DNA from: Adenophora triphylla var. japonica
Taxonomy: Eukaryota; Streptophyta; Magnoliopsida; Asterales; Campanulaceae
Assembly: GCA_022495995.1 (NCBI GenBank)
Contig: JAFEMH010000165.1
Location: 744,001-808,000 of the forward strand
Length of the DNA: 64,000 nucleotides
Reading direction: 5' to 3'
Shown: positions 44,828-55,303 of the stretch, piece after piece
How the letters are laid out: the number at the start of each line of letters is the position of its first letter
How positions within the stretch are numbered: the first letter of the stretch is position 1
Position numbers and translations under genes: made by a program
Notes under the pieces: generated by a model
The model's database searches: none
Seen by the model: the letters and a program-made list of their open reading frames with translations, nothing else
What the model was told of the DNA's origin: nothing

Positions 44828-46384
44828 TGTGAGTACCCCAATCTAACTCGCGACCCTTCATAAGTGCCTTCTAATATAATAAAAGTGCACTAGGGGCATT
44901 TTAGTACATTCGCATCCCATTCCTAGACTTCCGAGGTCTTTTCGTAAGTTTCTTGGGCTGGAAGGACCTATTGGGAATAATCCTGTTTGGACCTTTAAGG
45001 AATTGTTCAAGGAAGGGTCTAGAGCTACCATCTTGCACGTTTCTAGAAGGAAAACGATTATGGCTCCCTTATATCGTGCGACACCATGAGCCACTCCCAG
45101 TCAATTATAGATCAAAAGCTTCTCCTCCCATTTGAGGGCCCTTTTGGAACGGAGACCTCACCCAATTCTCTCTCAATCGCTTCCTCACCATTCTCTCTCT
45201 CTCTCTACCCCAAAAATGTCGACACTTTCTTCCCGGTTCTATAACCTAAACTTGTTCACCACCGATCGCTTCCTGACCTTTCTCTCTCTCTCTACCCTAA
45301 AACGATGCCCCTTTCCTGTTCCTCATCAAACCCTAATCAAAATCAAATTCAAATTCAAACTCGAGAAAAGGAATCTCCGAATTCTCTCTGCATTAGCGAT
45401 CACCATTTATCTCCTAAGCACATCGTTATTAGATTCATTGCCTTCCACAATCTATGACGCCCTAAATTCACATAGTCTCCCAATCGGCCTCCTCCCCAAC
45501 GGAATCACGAACTTCACAATCGACCCGTTCACATCGTTATCAGCTACGTCGCCTGGTATAGACATTGTTGAGCTGGAAATTGAATGTCTCTATACCTAAC
45601 TCGGTATAGAGGTTGAGGATCTATAAGGGTAACGAATCCTAACTCTCCTTCTCTTTCTCTATTTCATTACTTAGTGTAATCGCCATTTATAATGTGCTGT
45701 TTGATCTATATCCTGAGTAGAATTGCTCTGCCTTGGTTTATAATCATGCTGGTCATATTCTGATTCTGATGCTTTATCTATACAATTGTTTGGATTATGT
45801 TATTTGTGATTTAAACACGTAGATGAGTGTGAATCATCTATATTCACACTCATCTGAGTGTTGGTTTCTCTTCCTGTGATCTCTGTGGCTTTCATTCATC
45901 ATTATTGCATACTCCTATGGTAGTTGCTTTCCTCTGTAATCCCAGCTTTGTAAACCTCTGCAAGTGGGCTTGTTGTGTCACGCGACACACTTGGCCATCC
46001 AAGGTCCTATGTTGGGCGATACACTTGGCCACCTTGTAGCTGGTCCATTTCAATTGTAATCTGTCCTCAGTTTTGTGATCGGGATGTGGCCCTCCGCACC
46101 AAGTGGCTCACAAGATGTAATTCTCTCATTTTGATCAATAAAGCAAAGCATTAAAATGCATTTATACATATTTTGTCACACAAATTGCACACACTTATGA
46201 ATGATTTTGGATGTTGAACATTGAATGACTCGTTTACGAGGCGTGTTGGGTGAACTCTCGGTTCTTCCCAACACGTAACCTGACCCCCGAACACATTTTC
46301 TGATTTCAAAAGGTTTTCAAAGTTTCCTTTAAAATGGCGTGGCGACTCTCATTAATTTTCTAAAAATCGGCGAGCGTACATTCA
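44828..46384 (+). repeat. 5' LTR of E6
   Basis: 1557 bp, TGTGAGTACC to TACATTCA. CGTGCGAC at 45075-45082 stands 23 nt before TATAG at 45106. TGTGTCACGCGACACA lies at about 45975. Between TATA and LTR end the sequence holds an ORF absent from E3 LTRs (45216-45599). The 3'-terminal part (GGTGAACTCTCGGTTCTTCC) is strongly conserved with E3. Confidence 0.85.
45216..45599 (+). pseudogene. Captured DUF538-like host gene fragment inside the E6 LTR
   Basis: 127-codon open frame whose ATG is the first after the presumed LTR transcription start (TATA at 45106). Residues about 60-82 are hydrophobic (ILSALAITIYLLSTSLLDS, signal-peptide-like) and are followed by IYDALNSHSLPIGLLPNGI, which matches the start of plant DUF538 domains (GLPxGLLP signature). 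The frame then leaves the family and stops. The matching part of the E3 LTR has no such ORF. DUF538 identification is by motif only. Function of DUF538 proteins is poorly known. Confidence 0.6.
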
Positions 46385-46385
46385 G

Positions 46386-46403
46386 TGGCGACTCTGCTGG
46401 GGA
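46386..46403 (+). other. E6 primer binding site
   Basis: TGGCGACTCTGCTGGGGA one base after the LTR; two differences from E3. Confidence 0.8.
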
Positions 46404-47703
46404 TGTTTGAAACTTGTTTTCAAAAAGTGGGTCAAGCTTTCATTCATGTTGACATACAATTTGTTCATTTGTGTGTGCTTTGTTTGTGACATTATATGTG
46501 TGCATTTTATATGTTTCTTTGCTATCCCTGTTTTCCTTATGTTTCCTTTGGTTGTAATGGGGCTTGGTGTTGAGCTTGTGCTTTGCTTGGAGGCTGGGGT
46601 TTGTTTTGTTTTTGAAATTCTAGAAATCTGGCTGATGTTGTCACGCGACAAACTTGGCCTCATCAGTCCTGTGTCATGCGACAACATTAGCCACTCTACA
46701 GGTTTTGGTTTCCAGTCCAGTTGGGAATGTGGGCAGTCTCCATGATCAAAATTTATGATCATCAGATTATTGTATTCTGTGGGGGTTTGGTTGCGTGTGT
46801 AATTTTCCATTTATCACCCTTTTTTTCAAATAAAAATAAAAAATTCTTTTTCGCAAATAAAGGAATCTAGTCACCCGCACACTACGTCACTAGATTTAGA
46901 GCCATTTGGTGCGATTGACGGCATCGCGGACGGTGATGTATGTCGTCTACGCTTGAGCGCCTAATATCAATCCTTTCCCCCTAGCGCATCATAGGTGGAA
47001 CCACACTTTTTCAAGCTTACCCAACGGTTGGTTTTTGATACAACGTTTTCAAAAATATACTAAAATGATTTGTTTCAAAATTGATAATAGACTTTCATAC
47101 CTATCCCAAAACCTAGCACGTGTGGGCATGTTGCCAATACAACATGGTTTCACGTAAGGACATGTCGCTCTCGTGACATGTTCTAACGAGAGATCATGTC
47201 GCATTGTCAACGTGCACCGACGAGAGGCCATGCCGATTTTTTTCTTGAAATTCTTCGGGAATCAAGCCGTCATGCCCAAATTTCTCCAAAAATTTGGACT
47301 GCTCATCCGTCCCATAAATGCTTAGGTTTTATTTAGGTATTATTGCCTATTATTAATTTTTAATCAATGCATTTTGTATATTTTGAATGGTGCGTCCCTA
47401 AGCTCCCCTCGAGGTTTAGATTGCGTGAATAAAGGCTTATCCTTTTCAAACCGTTCCTAGGACTTAAAAGACACTGTTTTCTACTTGCACATTAATAAGA
47501 TGCTTGCATGAGTCCATCTCCTTTCCCATTCTTCCCTCTCCCATACTTTCTAAAGGTTCTTTCCTCTACCACCTTATCAACACCTATCCACCTCTGCAGT
47601 TACTGCAAGTTGTGTGCGTGCTCCGATTCCCAGTGCTCGTTTGATTCATATCTCTGAGGCAATTACAGTTTCTGCGGAGTTTTAATCTGATTCGATATCC
47701 GAG
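46404..47703 (+). other. E6 untranslated leader
   Basis: No gene. Aligns with the E3 leader without the MITE. A pair of TCACGCGAC and TCATGCGAC motifs stands 33 bp apart at 46641 and 46674. Confidence 0.6.
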
Positions 47704-48680
47704 ATGTCTGGTGCATAGAATGTGTCATCCGCCCATTCTGGAGGTTCATCTGCTACGGGTCAGCCGGGTTTGAATGATTTGTCTGTGGAAGAATTGAGAG
47801 TTACTCTGGAGGCCGCTCTGGTTCATGAGCATGAGGCTCAATTGCTCGTCCAAGCTGCTAAGGCTAGAGAGGATGAAGCGCATGCTAGGTTTGTGGAAGC
47901 AATGCGTGTTCGAGGGATTGCTGTGATTCGTCGTACAGATGGTTCTTATGAGGATATTACCGAGTCTAATGATACCGATTTAGGGGCCAGGAATGTTTCT
48001 CTCCCTCCTCAGACCACTTATAACATTACACCTCCTCCTGTTTATCAAACTCAGGTTCAGGGTGCACAGTTCAATCACGCTCAGAGTCAGGGACTACAGA
48101 TGAACTCTCAGGGTGATTTTGGTGGACCAAGATCAAACTTTTATGATCTATCATCTTCCCCTATGCATAATGCTTCTATGCCTCCAACTCAGTTTGGATT
48201 CCAGGTTCCAAGTGGTTATCAACCTCAGTTTCAGCAAAACTCTCAGAGTTTTTGGACTCCAAGCTCTCAGCAGCAAGGCAACTTTTAGGGTCCTTGAGTA
48301 CAGGATGGTTCTCAGTATCAGTTCTCTAGCAGCCAGTTTAATCGTGAAGGATTTCTCCAAGTTCCTCTTAATCAGTCCCAGTTTCAGGGTGGATTTTCTC
48401 AACCTATGATAGGTGCATCTCTTGGTTTTGGTTTAGCTCAGTATTCGGGGTCAGCCTCGTACCTAGCAGTCAGTGCTCCATTTCAAGGTCCTTCAGTCCA
48501 GAATGCTCAGCTTCCTAGCTCGGTCGGCCCGATTGATAGCATCTTGAAAGTACCAAGCACCTTTGGTTTTCCGCCAGCTACAGCGCATGCTTTTGATAAT
48601 TCCCTCTCCCAGTCGGCCAGCTCTGTGCCTTCCTCGACTGTGTCTCCCACCATACCTCGACTCTCGGGGACACCAATCTC
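47704..48680 (+). pseudogene. E6 gag-like ORF
   Basis: ATG at 47704 with a TAG at codon 5, then open to a TAG at 48286-48288, and beyond it the same frame runs on to the truncation point. DLSVEELRVTLEAALVHEHE and AKAREDEAHARFVEAMRVRG match E3 residue for residue in large part. The rest is Gln/Ser/Pro-rich (FQQNSQSFWTPSSQQQGNF) with no capsid domain. The zinc motif end is missing. Confidence 0.75.
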
Positions 48681-48995
48681 CAACATCCTCTAACATCTTC
48701 CATTCCTGAACCATCAATGAAGCGACATAAGATTTTCTACTAATATTATCCGCCACCACATTTGCTTTGCCCGGGTGATAAGAAATAGTACAATCATAAT
48801 CCTTCAACAGTTCCATCCATCGATGTTGCCTATTGTTCAACTCCTTCTGAGAGAAAAGGTCCTTCAAGCTTTTATGATCCGTAAAGATCTCAAACTTTGC
48901 TCCGTAAAGGTAATGGTTCCATTTGTGCAAGGAAAAGACGATAGCTGCAAGCTCCATATCATGTGTCGGGTAGTTCTGCTCACAAGAAGTCTAAT
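48680..48995 (-). pseudogene. RNase H fragment of a chromovirus-type pol
   Basis: Minus-strand blocks [59 protein letters not shown] and [13 protein letters not shown] are typical of Tekay-like chromoviruses. Only this piece is present. Both junctions (about 48680 and 48995) are abrupt and no LTR is attached. It could come from the E5 family but lies in the opposite orientation. Confidence 0.8.
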
Positions 48996-50159
48996 TGAGA
49001 CTGGTGATCTGACCTTCAAAATAAAATTTGAAAAAGGGAGTTTTACTTACGAAAAAAATAAAGTAAAAATATTTCTGGAAATCTATGGATGTTGGCTACA
49101 AAAAGTGTTTTGTAGTCAACACCAAATTCCAAGTTTATCTGTGTCCAAAAATTTAGACCATGGACTGGGGTCTTAGAAAATTGCTACTGGACAGCAACTT
49201 CTCAAGAAGGAAAATGTGATTTAAAAAGGGGGGTTTGGCATCCATACTTTTCCCCATTTCCCTAGGTTTTGATTAGTGATCACTTGACATTTTAGTGGTG
49301 AATCAACTATATCAAACCATCCTTGGGGTACATTAGGACTAAGCACTTCATTTGCTTGGGAAGGGGAATTTTATCCTTTGAAAATGAGATTTGATGTATG
49401 AAAATGAGTTTTAGGGTTTTGAAAATATGTTTTCTTTGCAAGAAAGTAAGAACACTTTGAAAATGATGTAGATCATTGTAGAAGATCATCCATGGAGATG
49501 AACTTCCATGGTGATCTTCTTGGATCTAAGACAAGAAGATGAATGAACTACATTTTGTAGCTTGAAAATGCATGCATGGATGAGAGGTTTAGGGTAAGAA
49601 GAGGGAGGTTATACCTATCTTCTTTGTGTTTTGGAGTTTTTGGCTTGAGAGTAAGAGTGTTTGAGGCTTGAATATGAGAGTGTTTGAGTGAGTGTGATTT
49701 TGGTTGAATAGTTGAGAAAAAAGTGACAATTCTATGGAATTCTCACTGTTTTCTCTCTATTTTCGCCAAAGTGCAGTTGAGGAAATGTGTTCTTCTCTCT
49801 CATTTTTGAGACTGGAGGGCTCAATTTATAGCCCTCTGAAAAATGCAAACATGTCCGCGCGGATGGGATCTTCAGCGTGCACTGTTCATTAAATGCTGCT
49901 TCAGGCTTTGGACACAAGGAATAATCTTTTGAAAATTCAAATTAAACAGCCAGTTTTTTGTTCCAGCCATTTCTATTTTTGGTTTTTCTTATTTCTTTTG
50001 CTTTTTTGATTCCTTTCCTTGGTTTATCCTTAAATAACAATGCCCACTTTGCCCTTGCTTTGTTAGAAATGTTAGGAATGTTAGGAATTGTTAGGAATGT
50101 TATAACTTTCGTTAATTTTCTAACGAAAATTCTAACAAGCTCAAATTGGAGCACTTACA
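48996..50159 (-). repeat. 3' LTR of E7 (truncated)
   Basis: Minus-strand start TGTAAGTGC. Perfect palindrome TCCGCGCGGA at 49854-49863 followed after 23 nt by TATAAAT (49830-49824), then the 5'-UTR-like part. GTTAGGAATGTTAGGAA repeats at 50060-50100. No gene supported. Confidence 0.6.
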
Positions 50160-50393
50160 GTAGCCCCTCGGCGACGGCGCTTTCGAAGGAAGCGGGGTCG
50201 TCGATAAGAGTAAGGCTCCATATTTGGCAGGATGATCAAGTGATCGAGTGGCTGAACCTATTTAATAGGCTACCTACGTATCCTTAAGAGGAATCAAGCC
50301 GGCCGTAGTTCGGGTCTTTGACCCTGGAGATGATGGCGTTTTAGGTGCCTCGAACCTGATGAGCGAGTTCTGCAGTCGGTTGCTGGAAAGAAA

Positions 50394-50583
50394 CTCTGCT
50401 GGGGATAAGAGATGACCATTTTCGGTCAGATGGCTGAAATTGTATATCCGCTCTGCTGGGGATAGGAATGACCATTTTAGGTCGGATGGCTATCCGCTCT
50501 GCTGGGGATAGGAATGACCATTTTAGGTCGGATGGCTATCCGCTCTGCTGGGGATAGGAATGACCATTTTCGGTCGGATGGCT
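50394..50583 (-). repeat. E7 tandem array A, 46-bp unit, 4 copies
   Basis: Units start CTCTGCTGGGGATA at 50394, 50451, 50497 and 50543; the last three are exactly 46 bp apart, the first is longer (57 bp). Confidence 0.9.
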
Positions 50584-50660
50584 GAACCTAACGATAGGCT
50601 ACCTACGTATCCTTAAGAGGAATCAAGCCAGTCGTAGTTCGGGTCTTTGACCCTGGAGGT

Positions 50661-50943
50661 GATGGCGTTTTAGGTACCTCAAACCTTGATGATGGCGTTT
50701 TAGGTGCCTCGAACCTTGAAGATGGCGTTTTAGGTGCCTCGGACCTTGAAGATGGCGTTTTAGGTGCCTCGAACCTTGATGATGGCGTTTTAGGTGCCTC
50801 GGACCTCGATGATGGCGTTTTAGGTGCCTCAAACCTGGATGATGATGGCTTTTTAGGTGCCTCGGACCTTGATGCTGATGGCGTTTTAGGTGCCTCGGAC
50901 CTGGATGATGATGGCTTTTTAGGTGCCTCGGACCTTGATTTGA
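50661..50943 (-). repeat. E7 tandem array B, 30-33 bp unit, 9 copies
   Basis: Unit GATGGCGTTTTAGGTGCCTC plus ten to thirteen bases. Five 30-bp units are followed by 33-bp units. A lone copy lies at about 50331. Because units are multiples of three, a repetitive minus-strand frame exists, which I do not regard as a gene. Confidence 0.9.
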
Positions 50944-51185
50944 AATGGCCTTTCGGTGGACTTCGTCTGCTGCCGAAGGAGAGGGTGACCGTTTTGGTCG
51001 AGGGGCTGGACCTAATGATAGGCTATCCTACGTATCCCTAGTGGGAATCAAGCCCTTTCGTAGTTCGAGATCTACTCGAGATTCCGTTGGCTTTTGGGAT
51101 TCCGTTAACTTTGCTAGGGATTTTGTTAGCCTTTGCTGGGGAAAATCAGACGTATTCGTCGGGGAAATCGGTCTTACGTTTTACT

Positions 51186-51916
51186 GTCGGGGATGATTTT
51201 GATGAAAGAAATCGGACTTATGTTTTACTGCCGGGGAATGATTTTGATGAAAGATACGGGATTCCGTTATCTTTCTCGGGGAGATCGGACTTACGTTTTA
51301 CTGCCGGGGAATGATTTTGATGAAAGATACGGGATTCCGTTATCTTTCTCGGGGAGATCGGACTTACGTTTTACTGCCGGGGAATGATTTTGATGAAAGA
51401 TACGGGATTCCGTTATCTTTCTCGGGGAGATCGGACTTACGTTTTACTGCCGGGGAATGATTTTGATGAAAGATACGGGATTCCTTATCTTTCTCGGGGA
51501 GATCGGACTTACGTTTTACTGCCGGGGATGATTTTGATGAAAGATACGGGATTCCGTTATCTTTCTCGGGGAGATCGGACTTACGTTTTACAGTCGGGAA
51601 GTGATTTTGATGAAAGATACGGGATCTCGTTATCTTTCTCGGGTAGATCGGACTTACGTTTTACTGCCGTCGAGTAATTTTGATGAAAGATACGGGATCC
51701 CGTTATCTTTCTCGGGGAAATCGGTCTTACGTTTGACTGCCGTGGAATGATTTTGATGAAAGATACGGGACCTCGTTATCTTTCTTGGGGGGATCGGTCT
51801 TACGTTTGACTGCCGTTGATGATTTTGATGAAAGATACGGGATCTCGTTATCTTCCTCGGGGAGATCGGTCTTACGTTTGACTGCCGTGGATGATTTTGA
51901 TGAAAGATACGGGATT
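51186..51916 (-). repeat. E7 tandem array C, 73-bp unit, about 9-10 copies
   Basis: Units contain GATGAAAGATACGGGATTCC and TCGGGGAGATCGG; exact step 73 bp (51258 to 51331). The first unit is shorter. The last unit ends inside GGGATTCCC where the E0 PBS begins. Confidence 0.92.
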
Positions 51917-51932
51917 CCCGGCAACGGCGCCA
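51917..51932 (-). other. E0 primer binding site
   Basis: Minus-strand TGGCGCCGTTGCCGGG, six bases inside the LTR end. This PBS type is usual in Athila and related elements. Its far side abuts array C of E7. Confidence 0.85.
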
Positions 51933-51938
51933 AAAACT

Positions 51939-53340
51939 TGTTAGTATAAACCCAAGAGTTTATTTTATACCGCAAGTGCATGGGTTATTAATAGTATAGT
52001 AAAGGAAAATGCGGGTCGATCCCACGAAGACATGGTTTACTTTGAATAATACTTGCTTTTTATTAAAATAAATAGAAATAAAATGATTGGAGGAAATATA
52101 TTGTAGTTATGAAAATACTAGAAACAAATACAACTTACTCTAACTTAGATTCTTATGATAAAAATATTCCCGGGATTGAAAATTGAACGACATGTAGTCA
52201 ACAAATAAATCAAGTTAATAAAAATATAATTCAATTCATAAATCAAGGATGATACGCCAAATTGTGCTAACTACTTATCAACGAAGGCCTAACACATGTA
52301 TTTTAAGACTAATACAGCTTATCTCTCAAGGGTTCCATACAAGTCAAAATCCATTAAGTTCATGTTATTTCCACGTATTTTCCACTGAATGATCATCCCT
52401 AGGCTATTAAACTACTCTCGTGATTAATGGAGCCTATTTCAATTCATATGGTTTCGTTAATCAAGATTCACCTCTAAGTCCTTCCGTCGATTAACTAGGA
52501 TTCATACAAAATATGGACGTCTTCATATTCGTAGGCACGATAAAACGATATAAAAAGAATTGATTATGAAATGGCAAAAGAGACTTTAAACATGATTAAT
52601 AAGGATGGCTGCATTATGCCGAGTTTCCAACCCCAAGAAATGGAGGATTACTTACTAGTCATAGTTGATACAAGCATGAAGAAATAATAAGATAGCATAG
52701 GAATATAGATAGAAGTAGAGAAACTTATGCTTGCAATTTGTAGAAGATTAAGGCTGGAAATAAAATCTTCAATATTGTATTGTACTTTCAATCTCAAAAG
52801 ACGTACAAGAAGTCCAAGAACAATTTATGAATCTTGAAGAATTGTGTGTAAATATATTGCTAGAGTATTTCACTATGATTTCTATGTATTTTCTCATATT
52901 TAAAACTGATTACAATGGCCTCTTATATAGGCATTTAGGCTAAGGGTCGAATCTCTTAAAAAAGGCACCCTTTTGTCTGATCAGAAGGTGATCGGCCGAG
53001 TCAAGGAAGTGCTCGGCCGAGCAAGGCCTTCCAGAAAATTTCTTCAATCTGGTCCTATCTGCTCGGCCTAGTCATATGAGGTGCTAGCCCGAGCACAATG
53101 CTGGCTTGGACTGATTTCTGAAATTTCCAAATTTGATCCTTCTATTTCCATAAGCTTTACTTTGAGCCCCTTATACTTCAAAAAATGCACCTAGGACCTG
53201 TATAATCATGCAAAAATACCAACCAAGCATAAAATCCAAAATACAAAATAAAAGAAGCTAATTTAAACTAAATTGAACTAAAATTAAAGTAAATGATGCA
53301 ATTAAGATACTATAAATGACTATAAAATATCCATTTATCA
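51939..53340 (-). repeat. Athila LTR shared by E0 and E8
   Basis: 1402 bp, minus strand TGATAAATGG to ATACTAACA. It has a PBS on its left (5' LTR of E0) and the polypurine tract and 3' UTR of E8 on its right (3' LTR of E8). The palindrome cluster at about 52991-53096 has decayed relative to 2642-2748. TATA (minus TATATAAG) near 52921. Confidence 0.85.
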
Positions 53341-55303
53341 ACTCCCCACACTTAATCCTTGCTTGTCCCTAAGCAAGTTTTAAATAAAAAAAAAGAAGGT
53401 AAAAATAAAGAATTATGCAAATGACAAAATAGAAAAACATAAAGTAGATCTCTCAGAAAATAAATGTTATAAGTTTTATTGCCTTGGAAGATTGCCTTTT
53501 ATCTGTCTACTCATATCTTTTATAACTTAAAAAGAATATTAGAAAGAAATCTTGGGAAGATATTTAGAGAGTAAATTTAAGACTATAACTTCTTATAGCA
53601 TGAATAAAACTTGACTAAGTAAAGCCATAATGCGGTGAAAAAAGTTTGAATTTTTGGATCAAAAGCTTGGCGTAAAATAAAACTCACTGTTAGAGTGCTT
53701 TGTGAATGAGAGTTTTATGCTCGAAATGTACAAGGCAGTAATGATTTTTAATCACAATTCAAAAGTATTCACGGGATTCGATATGCACTTTGAATCACAA
53801 AAGTGGGAGCGGAGGATGATAGTGGAAAAATTGTCAAGGCTAAAGATCAAATCCATTTTATACGTGGTAAAGTACTCTTGTTTTAGGTCGTCACACTCTA
53901 TTAATGATTTTCTCATTTAAATTTTCGAGTGGATGGCATTACAAGATAAATAAAAACTAAGTTTAAAATTTTTGAGTAGCCTTGATTAGTGGAAATGAAA
54001 AGATGGATATGTGAATGTTGTGATTCAAAAAGTCCATAACGAGTATGAAATACATTTTAAAAGGAATAGAAATTGATGTCTTGAGGTGTACATTTGAAGA
54101 ATAAGTTTCAAAAATTACAAGTAAATGTATCCAAGTGCTAAATGATCCGAAAGTTCTATTTATTCAAAACAATGCTTTTCTTAGTAAAATCTTATTAATG
54201 CTATATTAATTTAGGATTTTATATTTACCTTCCAAAAAATATTCTTATGCTCTTTTTCTAACAAAGTTTCAAGTTATAGAAAATATGAATAAAAGGGAAA
54301 AAGTTAATATTCCTAGGCAATTAGCAAGAATGGAAAAATAACTATAGCATAGGGATTTTTTTTTTTGAAATAAAATATGCTTTAATGCATACATAGAAAA
54401 AGGAAAAGGAAAAAGTGCAACTAAGTTATACATAAAGGAAACATGAATGAAGAACTAAAATATTATGCAAATAAAAATGGAAAAAAGTATTCACGGGATT
54501 CGATATGAACTTTGAATCACAAAAGTGGGAGCGGAGGATGATAGTGGAAAAATTGTCAAGGCTAAAGATCAAATCCATTTTATACGTGGTAAAGTACTCT
54601 TGTTTTAGGTCGTCATACTCTATTAATGATTTTCTCATTTAGATTTTCGAGTGGATGTCATTACAAGATAAATAAAAACTAAGTTTAAAATTTTTGAGTA
54701 GCCTTAATTAGTGGAAATGAAAAGATGAATCTTTATATGAAGGTTGTGATTCAAAAATTGCATAACGAGTATGAAATACTTTTTAAAAGGAATAGAAATT
54801 GATGTATTGAGGTGTAAATTTGAAGAATAAGTTTCAAAAATCACAAGTAAACGTATCCAAGTGCTAAATGATCCGAAAGTTCTATTTATTCAAAACAATG
54901 CTTTTCTTAGTAAAATCTTATTAATGCTATATTAATTTAGTATTTTACATTTACCTTCCAAAAAATATTCTTATGCTCTTTTTCTAACAAAGTTTCAAGT
55001 TATAGAAAATATGAATAAAAGGGAAAAAGTTAATATTCCAAGGCAGTTAGCAAGAATGGAAAAATAACTATAGCATCATAGGGATTTTTTTTTGACATAA
55101 AATATGCTTTAATGCATACATAGAAAAAGGAAAAGGAAAAAGTGCAACTGAGTTATACATAAAGGAAACATGAATGAAGAACTAAAATATTATGCAAATA
55201 AAAATGGAAAAAATCCCCCCCCCACACTTGAAGTAAACATTGTCCTCAACGATTTTAGGACGAAGAGTAAAATCTCAAGGATGTGGTGGGGAAAGGAGTA
55301 TAC
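53341..55303 (-). other. E8 3' UTR with 722-bp tandem duplication
   Basis: No gene. The segment 53765-54486 is repeated at 54487-55208 with few differences; E0 has it once (about 3415-4150). The outer G-rich tract (minus GTGTGGGGGGGG) is at about 55216-55225 and the LTR-proximal polypurine tract at about 53341-53356. Confidence 0.85.

Larger units (their letters stand above)
44828..48680 (+). mobile_element. E6: Ogre/Tat-type element related to E3, 5' part
   Basis: LTR 44828-46384, PBS TGGCGACTCTGCTGGGGA, leader and gag-like ORF all have counterparts in E3. Truncated near 48680, where an RNase H fragment of another lineage begins. No 3' LTR in the window. Confidence 0.8.
50274..51063 (-). 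other. Three nested stem-loop boxes of E7
   Basis: Box 1: CTACG 50274-50278, TCCT-TAAG-AGGA 50281-50292, CGTAG 50304-50308. Box 2: CTACG 50603-50607, same inner stem, CGTAG 50633-50637. Box 3: CTACG 51028-51032, TCCC-TAGT-GGGA 51035-51046, CGTAG 51059-51063. Each borders a different tandem array. The inner stem changes T:A to C:G in box 3 while staying paired. Confidence 0.7.
48996..51916 (-). mobile_element. E7: 3' end of an Ogre-like element with three tandem arrays
   Basis: On the minus strand: tandem arrays and stem-loop boxes (51916-50180), polypurine tract GAGGGGCTA (about 50169-50161), then an LTR starting TGTAAGTGC at 50159. The polypurine tract and LTR start resemble those of E3 (GAGGGGATC then TGTAAGTATGC). 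No coding region. Left end cut at the RNase H fragment, right end joined to the E0 PBS. Confidence 0.65.
1930..53340 (-). mobile_element. E0: Athila-type Ty3/gypsy element, outermost host of the nest
   Basis: Reading on the minus strand the parts are: 5' LTR 51939-53340, PBS 51917-51932, a gap filled by later insertions (41880 to about 51916), gag and pol 41879-37975, a copia insertion (E1), the end of integrase 4758-4240, 3' UTR 4239-2993 and 3' LTR remnant 2992-1930. The integrase continues across E1, whose flanks are GTACG (4754-4758) and GTATG (37975-37979). The pol sequence and the PBS starting TGGCGCCGTTGCC fit the Athila lineage. The leader and most of gag are missing. Confidence 0.8.

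Noticed and set aside
50623..51677. Open frames of RHLKRHHQG and YLSRGDRTYVLLPG repeats
   Set aside because: Array B units are multiples of three and array C is a 73-bp repeat, so open frames arise by repetition only.
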